Below are positions 48,140 to 58,297 of a stretch of 64,000 nucleotides of DNA, piece after piece. The DNA is from Gautieria morchelliformis. Lineage: Eukaryota > Basidiomycota > Agaricomycetes > Gomphales > Gomphaceae. The notes below the pieces were generated by a model. That model was not told the origin of the DNA. It saw only the letters and a program-made list of their open reading frames with translations, and searched no databases. A program made the translations under genes and the position numbers. Numbering within the stretch: the first letter of the stretch is position 1; each line of letters starts with the position of its first letter. Location: positions 52,737-116,736 of the forward strand of contig WHVA01000369.1 in the NCBI GenBank assembly GCA_015179125.1. Direction: 5' to 3'.

Positions 48140-49315
48140 ATGGATCCGGACGATCGTCTTCGGAATATGGAGGAGGAATTGACGCGGAACCGGATGAAGA
48201 CCGACGCGATTGAAACAGCCTTACAAGCGATTTTGGCTAAGTTAGATATTCCACAAGGTGGTGGAAATGAAATGCTGGATGATCCGGATTTCGGAAAAGC
48301 GGAACTAGCGGAAAAGAGGATGTCCGCGAAGTTAGCAAAGGTCAAACCCGCAACTCCGGCGGACTTTGACGGAGATCGGGAGAAGGGACGCGCATTCTTC
48401 AACACATGCAGCATCTACTTCGCAATTGTCGGAGACCTCTTTCCGAATGACCAGGCTCGGATTCACTGGACATTGTCCTTTTTCAAATCGGACCGCGCAG
48501 CCCGTTTTGCAAACAAGGTGATCCGACATGAAGCAAAGGGCAAGGGGAACTACTTCCGGGACTGGGACGCGTTCGAGAAAACATTTTCCGACCAGTTCTG
48601 CCCGAAAAACGAGCAGCTCACAGCCCTTACAAAGCTCGAGGGGACGAGCTGGTACCAGGCCAAAGATCCGGTCGATGACTACATCGATCGCTTCCAGGAG
48701 CTCATCGACCTTGCGGAATATGACGACGACAAGACGATCGTCATCAAATTCCGACGAGGACTTGATCCGACACTCCAGAACCAAGTTGCGCTGCTTGGGG
48801 ATGGAGCTCCGGATTTTGATGACCCGGAAGGGTGGTACCAAGCTGCGCAGAAGGTTTCTCGGAACAGGGAGGCAAATGAGGCCTTCGTGGAGACGAGTCG
48901 GAACACGACACGCAGTTCCGCTCGTCCTACTCCACCTGTGCCAAAACCCGGAAGCACATTCATTCCCACGCGGAAATTATTTCCGATGCTTGCTCCGCCT
49001 GCTCCTATTAGGAACCATAGCCCTCCTCCCTCGAAGAGTGGCCCTGCCCCGATGGATGTTGACCGCATGCGCGGAAAAGGCCACGGAACTATCACCTGCT
49101 TCCGCTGCCGACAACCAGGCCACTATGCTCGCCAGTGCCCCCAAGCCTTTGATATCCGGCTTATGACCACAGAGGAGAAACTCGAGATCCTTCCAGAGTT
49201 CCTCGCACTTGCAGACATAAACGGAGTGCCCACTGCGGAAGAACTTTCCGAAAATGCGGAACATGGTCTACTGGAAGCGGAAGATGCGTCGGATTTTGTG
49301 ACACGCAGCGGGTGA
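48140..49315 (+). CDS. Gag protein of element 1
   Basis: About 391 aa from ATG 48140 (MDPDDRLRNMEEEL) to TGA 49313-49315. The capsid-like region contains YFAIVGDLFPNDQARIHW and RAARFANKVIRHE, and the region around DPVDDYIDRFQELIDLAEYD is typical of the Retrotrans_gag family. Residues 320-333 form a CCHC zinc knuckle (CFRCRQPGHYARQC) for RNA binding. Pol lies in the -1 frame relative to gag and its frame is open across the gag stop, consistent with -1 frameshifting or separate expression. The frame extends upstream of 48140 without an ATG. Confidence 0.88.
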   Translation: MDPDDRLRNMEEELTRNRMKTDAIETALQAILAKLDIPQGGGNEMLDDPDFGKAELAEKRMSAKLAKVKPATPADFDGDREKGRAFFNTCSIYFAIVGDLFPNDQARIHWTLSFFKSDRAARFANKVIRHEAKGKGNYFRDWDAFEKTFSDQFCPKNEQLTALTKLEGTSWYQAKDPVDDYIDRFQELIDLAEYDDDKTIVIKFRRGLDPTLQNQVALLGDGAPDFDDPEGWYQAAQKVSRNREANEAFVETSRNTTRSSARPTPPVPKPGSTFIPTRKLFPMLAPPAPIRNHSPPPSKSGPAPMDVDRMRGKGHGTITCFRCRQPGHYARQCPQAFDIRLMTTEEKLEILPEFLALADINGVPTAEELSENAEHGLLEAEDASDFVTRSG

Positions 49316-52300
49316 GATGTGTGCCCCTGCTGCCTGTACATAACCGGTTTGCCTGTCTTGAAGTAGAGAATGAAAAGCCCCCACTCCCCTCACTTCGTAC
49401 AGACCCACCGGATAAAGTCACACAAAACCCAAATCTGACACCCCATCCATCCCGCATCCGCCCTTGGGAGAGACGCCTTCCGAAGCGCTATGTTGTTGCT
49501 GCCACCCCTGGCCCCAAGTCACTAGTCATTAAGGTGGAGATCCAGACGACAGATACGGCGGAAGTCAAATCCGGACCCGCCCTTGTCGATTGCGGGGCCA
49601 CTGGTCAGTTTATGGACCGGGACTATGTGGAACGGAACCGACTGACCACGCGGAAGTTGCAACGCGCAATCCCGGTGTTCAATGTGGATGGAAGCCCCAA
49701 TGAGGCAGGGTCCATCACGGAGATAGTAGACACAATTCTCCGCTACGATGGACACTCAGAACGCACTTCCTTTGCAGTCACCAGCCTGGGGAAGCAGGAC
49801 ATCATCCTCGGGTTTACCTGGCTTCAGGAGCACAACCCGGAGATCAATTGGCAGACTCGGAAGGTACTGATGAGTCGATGTCCAGCCAAGTGTCACATGT
49901 GCCGGTCGGAAGTGCGGAAGGAACGCCAGGAGCAGCGGAAGACCGAACGGCTCATACAGACATGTCGTTCTGGCCCCCATCCACTGCTTGCAGAAGAAGA
50001 CTCGGAAGCGGAATTTGATCCGGATCCCACTTCCAATTCCGATTCCGACGTCATCCGACTCGGCCCGGAAGACATTCTGGCGGAAGGGGAGCGCTTGCTG
50101 TACGTAAACCTTCCGCCGGAAGCGGAACACATCCGCGCCACCGGAAATATTTCGCAACGCCTTGCTGAAGCCTCCAAGAGGCATGATAGAGTAGAGGCGG
50201 AAATTCCGGAGTACCTGCGAGAGTTCGAGGACGTCTTTTCCAAGGAGTCGTTTGATACCCTGCCTCCACGGAAGCTGTGGGACCACGCCATCGAGTTGGA
50301 GCCTGGGTCAAAGCCCACCAACTGCAAGGTCTACCCGCTGTCACCCAAGGAGCAGGTAGAGCTCGATGCATTCCTTGCGGAAAACCTCCGTACAGGGAGG
50401 ATCCGCCCCTCCAAGTCACCCATGGCATCTCCGGTGTTCTTCATCAAGAAGAAGGATGGCTCGCTCAGACTTGTGCAGGACTACCGGGCCTTGAATGCGA
50501 TCACGATCAAGAACCGGTACCCCATTCCACTCATTTCCGAACTGATCACACAACTCCGCGGGGCGAGGTACTTCACTAAGCTGGATGTCCGCTGGGGCTT
50601 CAACAATGTCCGGATCCGGGAGGGAGACGAGTGGAAGGCCGCATTCCGCACCAATCGAGGACTCTTTGAGCCACAGGTCATGTTCTTTGGCCTCACCAAC
50701 AGTCCTGCCACGTTCCAGATGATGATGAATGATATTTTCCGTGACATGATAGCAGAAGGGGTTGTCTGCGTCTACCTCGATGACATCCTCATTTTCACGA
50801 AAACAATGTCCGAACATCGGGAAGTCGTGCGGAGAGTGCTGGAACGGCTCCGGGAGTACAACCTGTGTCTCAAGCCGGAAAAGTGCGAATTTGAGCGGAC
50901 GCGGATAGAGTATCTTGGGGTGATTGTGTCGGAAGGAAAGGTGGAAATGGACCCAGTCAAAGTTTCCGGTGTATCGGATTGGCCCGTGCCGCGAAACAAG
51001 AAGGAGGTCCAGTCCTTCATTGGGTTTGTCAATTTCTACCGGCGGTTCATCAAGGACTTCTCCTGCCACGCCCGTGCCCTCTTCGACCTCACCAAGAAGA
51101 GGTTGGATGGCGGTGGGGAGAGCCGGAACAGACTTCCTTTGACAAACTCAAGGAGCTGATCACTTCCGCTCCGGTCCTGATCTTTCCCGACGACTCTCGC
51201 CCTTATCGAGTCGAGGCGGATTCTTCCGACGCAGCTACCGGAGCGGTCTTGTCACAGCAGTCATCGGAAGATGGTGGGGGGTGGCATCCGATTGCCTTCT
51301 TCTCTAAGAGCCTTAGTCCGGTCGAGCGGAACTATGAGATCCATGACAAGGAGATGCTGGCAATCATCCGAGCGCTGGAGGAGTGGCGACACTTCCTCGA
51401 GGGTGCTCTATGCCCTTTTGAGATCTGGACAGACCACAAGAACCTCGAGTATTTCCGCACATCTAAGAAGCTGAACCGACGACAAGCACGGTGGTCCCTA
51501 CACCTGTCCCGGTTTGACTTCATGCTCCACCACCGCCCCGGCCGCACCATGGGAAAGCCCGATGCCCTATCCCGCCGCGCGGATCATGGAAGCGGAAGTG
51601 GAGACAACGCGGATATGACACTGCTCCGCCCAAGTCTCTTTGCAATCCGTGCCCTAGAAGGAGTGACTGCAGTTGGGGCGGAAGCGGAAATGCTCCGGGA
51701 TATCCGGAGGCAGTACCGGAATGGAGAGAAGGAGGAGTCGGTGGTGAAGGCAGTGGAGGAACTCCGGAAAGGGCACTCACGGTCTGTACGGGCAGCGGAA
51801 TGGTCGGAACGTGATGGACTGCTCCACTTCAGAGGCAAGGTCTATGTTCCAGGTGGGGCAGACCTCCGCCGTCGCATCGTGTCCCAGCACCATGACACAC
51901 GGGTCGCTGGGCATGCTGGCAGGTGGAAGACGCTGGAGTTAGTGGCTCGGAATTACTGGTGGCCTCAGATGTCCCGCTACATCGGACAGTACGTGAAGAC
52001 GTGTGACCTTTGTCTCCGAACCAAAGCGCAACGACATCCGCCCGTCGGAGAACTTGTTCCGCTCCCGATTCCCGAATCCCGCTGGGACACCATCAGTGTC
52101 GACTTCATCGTTGAACTCCCAGAGTCTCATGGCTACGATGCGATCATGAACGTCGTGGATTCGGTAAGCAAGGTGTCCCACTTCATTCCGACGCACACGA
52201 CGATCACAGCCCTCGGAGCGGCCCGCCTGTTCCTTGCACATGTCTGGAAGTTGCATGGGCTCCCGAAGCAAGTTGTTTCCGACCGAGGTCCGCAGTTTGT

Positions 52301-53213
52301 CGCGGAACTGACTCGGGAGCTCTACCGCCTGCTCGGCATAAAGCTGGCTACCACCACAGCGTACCATCCGCAGGGTGACGGACAGACGGAACGGGTCAAT
52401 CAGGAGTTGGAGCAATATCTCCGCCTCTTTGTCAATGAGAGGCAGGATGACTGGGATGAGTTACTTCCACTGGCGGAATTCCAATACAACAACCATGTCC
52501 ATTCCGCCACACAACAGACTCCCTTCATGCTTGACTCTGGACGACACCCGTGGATGGGCTTCGAACCACGCCAGGCTGACTCCCGACTCGAGACTGTCAA
52601 TGAGTTCCGAGACCGCATGGACTCCACCCTTTCGGAAGCCAAGTCGGCCCTTGCGAAGGCCAAGGACGACATGGCAAGGTACTACAACCAACGCCGGGTT
52701 CCTATCCTGGAGTACCAAGTTGGAGACAAGGTGAATCTAGATGCAAGTGACATCCGCACCACACGCCCTTAGCTTGCCCACCGCTACCTTGGGCCCTTCA
52801 CAGTGACGCGGAGGGTTGGACGGAATGCATACCGCCTCTGACTTCCGATGTCAATGTCCCGCCTCCACCCCGTCTTCAACGTGGTGAAGTTACTCCCTAT
52901 GCTTGAGGACCCAATTCCAGGTCGGAAGGCTCGTCCGCCACCTCTGCCGGAAATTGTAGATGGGGAAGAGCACTACGTGGTGGAACAGATCCTGGACAGC
53001 CGGTTTGTGCAAGGACGACTCCAATTCCTTGTGAAACGGGAAGGGTATGGGTACAAGGAGAATTCGTGGGTCCCGGAGCAAGATGTTTCCGCTCCAGACA
53101 AACTCCGTGAGTTCTATAGGACACACCCCGGTGCCCCTCGCCGAATCCGCTCGCTGCCATTTCAATCCCTCGTATCCCGTGCTTCGAGGACGCAGCACGC
53201 TAGGGGGGGGTGA
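49312..53213 (+). pseudogene. Pol polyprotein of element 1, disrupted
   Basis: Domains in order: aspartic protease (LVDCGATGQFMDRD, near 49585); reverse transcriptase with VYLDDILIF, its catalytic DD near 50778; RNase H ([17 protein letters not shown]); integrase zinc finger ([18 protein letters not shown]) and core ([26 protein letters not shown]); chromodomain (YVVEQILDSRFVQGRLQFLV, then GYKENSWVPEQDV). The frame breaks near 51102, where element 3 has one more G. TAG at 52770-52772 arises from a 6-base deletion relative to element 3. TGA at 52839-52841 corresponds to CGA there. The final codons RGG-stop are formed by the polypurine tract, and the stop TGA touches the LTR. Confidence 0.9.
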
Positions 53214-53507
53214 TGTTAGGGGACACCCTGTTTTCATTTCCAGTTCCGACACCGCACCCCATTCCGACTCCATTTCCGACTCCGGTTCCGGTTCCGATTC
53301 CATCTCCGCCTCCACTTTCGGAAATGATTCCGCTTCGGGGAGAACTTCCACCAGTTCTGTTCGCCTTGCCAGTTCCACTCCAATTTCCGACTTCCACTCT
53401 CGGAACAGTGTCGGAAATCAAGCGACTCGCGTAATAGGTGGCATCAAGGGTCGATCAAGGGTCAGGGCGGTCAAGGAGATGCAGGGTTGATGGCGGGTGC
53501 CAAGTGT
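53214..53507 (+). repeat. truncated 3' LTR of element 1
   Basis: It starts TGTTAGGGGACACC after the polypurine tract (G8) at 53203-53210 and matches the 5' LTR only to CAAGTGT, where the LTR of element 2 takes over. It differs from its own 5' LTR more than that LTR differs from those of element 3, including an extra ACACCGCACCCC-like insertion near 53250. Confidence 0.85.
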
Positions 53508-54047
53508 TGTGTAATAACCCGTGTATCTACATGTACATTAGTTATTACATAATCCCAGTGGGCCCTTAGGGACCCACTGTATAGTTTATGCGTGGGAACC
53601 GGCTAGCGGTCCCCATCACATCTTACTCTTACCTGTGAGGGCAACACTAATGACGAAGCCACAACCAAAGATACTCAAGGAGATAAGAGCCGATACTAGG
53701 ACAATGACCAACTGTGTAGTGGGTATCCTCAGGTTATAACTCTACCAACGATAGATACATGGGGACTTGCCTGTGTAGTGGGTATCCTCAGAGATCAAGC
53801 TGAGGAAACGCCACCACACGGGCTACAGTCTTATAGCGCTGGCAAGGCTTATATAATAGGAGAGACGGAAACTTGTAGAAGGTTACGGAAAGTGATGGAA
53901 GTCACGGAAAGCGACGGAATGTGACATGTGACGGAAGGTTACGGAAAGTGACGGAAGGTGATGGAAACTGATGGAAACTGATGGAAACTGACGGAAACTC
54001 ATGGAAGGAAATAGAAACTTGTGGAAGGAAACGCGTGAACCCTGACA
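53508..54047 (-). repeat. 3' LTR of element 2 (family B)
   Basis: On the minus strand it runs from TGTCAGGGTTCACG to GTTATTACACA. It contains two copies of TGTGTAGTGGGTATCCTCAG (near 53710 and 53772) and, at about 53880-54030, a tandem series of 10-11 bp units related to TGACGGAAAC / TGATGGAAAC. A polypurine tract (GAGAGGGGGG on the minus strand) lies just outside, at 54051-54060. Confidence 0.8.
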
Positions 54048-54653
54048 TCACCCCCCTCTCAATGCTTGTCGTCCCGACAAGCTCAGCTGCCACCTAGCCC
54101 CCAACATCCACCGAGACATCGTTTCCAAGTATTCCACAGGCGGGACCACCATCTCTCCTGGCCCTCCCTTCCTGGTAGCGTAGGTCAATGATGAGCTCAG
54201 GGGGATTGGGGTCCATGGGCAAGTGCGGCCCTCGGAACCTTGCTCGACGTATTCGCTCTCCTGCCACGTTACAGAAACGCCGCCCCACCCAGCCTTCGAA
54301 AGTGTAGGGGTTCCGCAAGGGGGGGTTCCATCGTTGAGGAAGACAGGGTCGCCGATGTAGTACGTGTTCTCTCGTCTGTGTCGGGGTCTGAGGAATGCGA
54401 GTGCAGGGTGAGTGGGCGCCTGACTCTTCGCTGGTGTGAGGTCCTCAGAGCTGACGGACCACTTTGAAGACCATGCGACGTCGAGATCACGGCAGTCAAG
54501 CATCCTTTGTAGCTTGGCTTCACTGGCTGCTCTGGATGACGAGAAGCCGGAGAAGTGCAGGAGGGTGGGATCGACACGTGACATGTTTGGCAGGTCAGAG
54601 AGGTTTTGGGTGAAGCTGGGGAGGGCAACAAGCTCAATGGCGGGTGAGGACAT
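54048..54653 (-). CDS. extra ORF between pol and 3' LTR of element 2
   Basis: An intact 201-codon frame starts at ATG 54653 and stops at TGA 54050-54048, directly against the LTR. I do not recognise it. It has no signal peptide, no transmembrane segment and no zinc finger. It opens MSSPAIELVALPSFTQNLSD and has Trp/Pro/Gly-rich stretches such as RENTYYIGDPVFLNDG and GWGGVSVTWQESEYVEQGSE. Its last codons (ALRGG, stop) are the polypurine tract itself. It lies in the position of an env or accessory gene, about 107 bp after the pol region, and stays open although the neighbouring pol is broken. A coding role is inference. Confidence 0.6.
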   Translation of the reverse strand: MSSPAIELVALPSFTQNLSDLPNMSRVDPTLLHFSGFSSSRAASEAKLQRMLDCRDLDVAWSSKWSVSSEDLTPAKSQAPTHPALAFLRPRHRRENTYYIGDPVFLNDGTPPCGTPTLSKAGWGGVSVTWQESEYVEQGSEGRTCPWTPIPLSSSLTYATRKGGPGEMVVPPVEYLETMSRWMLGARWQLSLSGRQALRGG

Positions 54654-54759
54654 GGTTGATGGATGTGGTGGGGTCGATGCAGTGGAAGCGAGCGGTCACA
54701 GGTGGAGAGGGGATATATAGCTTATCGGAATGAATTGGTTAGGCGGAGGCCGATATCGC

Positions 54760-57700
54760 TTATCTTTGGGGTTCTGGACCCTTGGTATTATGAGTAGACG
54801 CTCTGCCTGCTGTCCAGTCGAAGAGAGTTTGCCTGGAAGGTTCTGTGAAGTTCTGAAATCTCTGGAAGGGGAGGGACATGTATGTGGCTGCTGAGATACA
54901 CTGAGGTGCCTCTGGGTTCTGCCGGTGAAATTCCTTAACGAGTCGCTTTGCCCCAGAGACATCTTTTGCTGGTAGCCAGAGATCGTCGGCAGCTCCATAG
55001 CCCTTCCAGCGCACGAGATACTCCAACCTTCCACGGAACATCCTGCTGTCTAGAATCCTTTCAACTTCATATTCTTCGGCTCCATCCCGTATGACAGGGG
55101 GGGGTGGTGGAGGGGCATGACGTTCAAGAATTGGGTCATCTTCATATGGCCGAAGCAGGACGACAGAGAACACTGGATGTGTGCGACCAAAGGATGCAGG
55201 AAGATTTAGACCATAGGCATTTCGTGAGACCACCTTATTAACAGTGTAGGGCCTAGCCACTTGTGGTCTAGCTTCTTCATTGGGCGAGTGGTTGTGATGT
55301 TTTGTGCATTGAGCCAGACCTTGTCACCAAGCTTATAAACTGGGGCTGCTTTATGTGCACGTCATAGAAGCGTGCCATGTCCTCTGCTGCCTTGGACAGG
55401 GCTGAACGAGCTTCTCTTGTGGCCGCTTCCATCCGCGTTGTGAACTCATCCAGGGCCTCGAGTCGAGTTTCCCGGACTGGTTCCAGTCCCAGCCTTGGAT
55501 GTTGGCCACTGTCCAACATGAAGGGTGTAGTCTGGGTTGAGGCATGGATTCGGTTGTTATAGGCAAACTCGGCCAAGGATATCCATTCGAACCAATCATC
55601 CTGACGCTGGTTGATGAATAGTCGAAGGTATTGCTCAATCTCCTGATTAACCCTTTCAGTCTGTCCATCAGTTTGGGGGTGATAAGCAGTAGAGGCAGCG
55701 ACTTTGACACCAAGAAGTTTGTTCAGTTCACGCATGAACTGGGAGATGAACTGTGTGCCTCGATCACTGATGATTCTTCAGGGAGCCCATGAAGTTTCCA
55801 AACATGATCACGGAAGAGTCGGGCAACTCCCACCGAAGTTACATCTGAAGTGGTGGGAATGACATGTGCACGCTTTGAGAGGCGATCGACAACAACAAGG
55901 AGAGCATCATAGCCATGACTGGTAGGCAGTTCTACAATCAAGTCAACAGACATAACCTGCCATCTACGGTCTGGGATACGGTTTGGTAGAAGCTTGCCAA
56001 TGGGAGAAGCAGGGAAGGTTTTTGTCCGGTTGCACAGGTCACAGGCCTTCACATATTTTGCAATGTAACGTCCCATCCCAGGCCACCAGTAACTCCGAGC
56101 AACTAGTTCAGTGGTTCTCCAACGACCAGGGTGACCGGTGAGAGGCATGTCATGGTGCGCTTTCACTATGTCATGTCGTAGTTTTGCATCAAGCGGCACG
56201 TACACTTTGTTGTGATAGAGGACAAGCCCATCCTGTTCAGACCACTCTTCTCCTCGTAAATTGCCAGAGGAGCCCAGTTCTTTGAGAGCCTTGACAACCT
56301 TTTCATCCCGGTCACACAGTTCCTTACTCGATTGAGGAAAGCATCACCTTCACCTGGGACTAACTGCGCGCCAGCCTCTGGGGATCGCCTTGATGTGGAA
56401 CAAGTCAGGGTAAGTAAGACTTGATTTTGGTTGTCTTCCTCCCCCCGCTTATGATCCACGCTCGTGAGAGTGCATCAGGCTTGGCTGAATGACAACCAGG
56501 ACGATGGATCAGCTCAAAATCAAAGCGAGAGAGGTAGAGTGACCAGCGTGCTTGACGACGGTTCAGGTTTGTGCAGTGCGGAAGTAGGTGAGATTCTGAT
56601 GGTCATTGAGAATCTCAATCTTGTGCTTTGTTCCCTCTAAGATGTGGCGCCATTCCTCTAATCCCCGAATCACAGAAAGAAGCTCCTTGTCATGGATGGC
56701 ATAGTTGCGTTCAGCATCATTGAGGCTTTTGGAGACAAACCCCACAGGCCGCCATTGCCATCATCACATAGCTGGGACAGTACTGCTCCTGTGGCATAGG
56801 CTGAGGCATCTGTTTCAAGACGGAAATGTTTGTCTTGATCAGGGAGGACAAGGATCGGTGTTGAGGTGATGAGGAGTTTGAGCTTGTCGAAGGACATTGC
56901 TCTGGGCCATTTGGATCCCAAGACCATTGGGCATCCTGTTTTGTCAACTGGTTGAGGGCTTTGCAATGTGTGAGAAGTCTTCCACAAATCTACGGTAGAA
57001 GTTGATGAAACCAAGGAATGATTTGACTTCAGTGACGTTACGTGGTATTGGCCAGTCCGCACCCCTGCAACCTTGACTGGGTCCATGGCAACCTGTCCTT
57101 GAGAGAGGATGAGGCCGAGATACTCCACCTCTAGTTGCTCAAATAGGCATTTTTCAGGTTTGAGGTACAGGTTGTTGGCCCGGAGGATTTCAAGGACACG
57201 TCGTACAATCCTACGATGTTCTTCAAGCGACTCTGTGAAGATGAGAATGTCGTCCATGAACACCACCACAACCCCTTCATCGATGAGACTCTTGAAGATG
57301 TCATTCATCATCTCTGGAAGGTTGCTGGGCTGTTCGTGAGTCCAAAGAACATGACTAGAGGTTCATACAGGCCCTATTTGTCCGAAAGGCTGCCTTCCAC
57401 TCATCTCCCTCTTTTATGCGTACATTATTATATCCCCAGCGAATGTCAAGCTTTGTGAAGTATTTAGCCCTTCCAGCAGCAATCTTATTCATGATGTCTG
57501 GAACAAGGGGCAAAGGATAGGCATTCTTGATTGTTATATCATTGAGCTTCCAGTAGTCTTGCACAAATCTAAGACTGCCGTCCTTTTTCTTCACAAAGAA
57601 GACTGGAGATGCCATAGGTGACTTGGAGGGACGGATACGATGGCTCTTCAGGTTCTCCTCAAGGAAGTTATCCAGTTCCCTTTGCTCAACCGTGACATTG

Positions 57701-57843
57701 GGTAAACCTTTGTGCTGAAGGGTTGTGCACCTGGAGTGAGCTCAATTGCATGGTCCCAGGGCTTTCGAGGAGGCAGTTGGTCAAATGACTCCTTAGAAAA
57801 CACATCCTTGATCTCCTGGTATGGTTTAGGGACAAGTGTAAGG
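54760..57843 (-). pseudogene. partial Pol of element 2
   Basis: Read from 57843 down: EIKDVFSKESFDQLPPRKPW at the start of the reverse transcriptase region, then [33 protein letters not shown] with catalytic DD, RNase H ([18 protein letters not shown]), integrase zinc finger (KACDLCNRTK), integrase core (VDLIVELPTSHGYDALLVVV, HPQTDGQTERVNQE) and a chromodomain (EYEVERILDSRMFRGRLEYL). Breaks occur near 57690, 57340, 57010, 56570, 56200, 55760 and 55300. Gag, protease and the first part of reverse transcriptase are absent. The sequence is clearly diverged from elements 1 and 3. Confidence 0.88.
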
Positions 57844-57882
57844 GCAACCCTGGCTAGTCGTGGAGTCACACTACCACACAAC
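57842..57882 (-). other. leader fragment shared with elements 1 and 3
   Basis: This 41-bp segment following the LTR (minus-strand order) matches the leader of element 1 (47906-47948) and element 3 (63543-63586) except for a 2-base difference. It then joins pol of another family at the shared bases CCCTTACA. Confidence 0.8.
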
Positions 57883-58297
57883 TGACAAGGGGAAATCCAA
57901 AGTATGTATAAATGAACAGAGCATACAAGAGAGGGGGTTCTCACCTGACAAGGGGAAATCCAAAGAGAAAAGTCTAAGGACCCCCAATGTCAGCGAGCCC
58001 GTATTATACTACGCTGCGCAGCCAGGGACAACGCTTGGCACCCGCCATCAACCCTGCATCCCCCTGACCCTTGATCGACCCTTGATGCCACCTATTATGC
58101 GAGTCGCTTGATTTCCGACACTGTTCCGGGGCGGAAGTCGGAAATTGGAGTGGAACTGGCAAGGCGAACGGAACTGGTGGAAGTTCTCCCAGAAGCGGAA
58201 TCGTTCCTGGAAGCGGATGCGGAGATGGAATCGGAACCGGAAGCGGAGTCGGAAATGGAGTCGGAACTGGAAATGGAAAACAGGGTGTCCCCTGACA
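57883..58297 (-). repeat. 3' LTR of element 3, shared with element 2
   Basis: It is 415 bp and near-identical to 47491-47905. It is preceded on the minus strand by a polypurine tract of AGA plus seven G. The tract is one G shorter than in element 1, so the pol frame runs on into the LTR as a Ser-rich tail. Confidence 0.88.

Larger units (their letters stand above)
47491..53507 (+). mobile_element. Ty3/gypsy chromovirus, plus strand (element 1)
   Basis: Order: 5' LTR (47491-47905), leader, gag, pol with protease, reverse transcriptase, RNase H, integrase and chromodomain, polypurine tract, then a truncated 3' LTR. It is inactivated by a one-base frameshift near 51102, a TAG at 52770 and a TGA at 52839. 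Its 3' LTR stops at 53507 where the LTR of element 2 begins. A close relative lies in the opposite direction at 57883-63999. Confidence 0.92.
53508..57882 (-). mobile_element. chimeric Ty3/gypsy element, minus strand (element 2)
   Basis: Read on the minus strand: a 41-bp leader copied from the element 1/3 family (57882-57842), a junction at about 57842, a pol region of a different gypsy family lacking gag, protease and the start of reverse transcriptase, a chromodomain, an extra ORF, a polypurine tract and a 540-bp LTR (54047-53508) unrelated to the LTR at 57883-58297. It is defective, with several frameshifts. Confidence 0.85.

Noticed and set aside
49285..49315. A defined slippery heptamer for gag-pol frameshifting
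   Set aside because: The -1 relation is clear, but no canonical X XXY YYZ heptamer with a stable downstream fold could be recognised by eye.
50051..50428. Minus-strand frames inside element 1 pol
   Set aside because: They are shadows of the pol coding frame.
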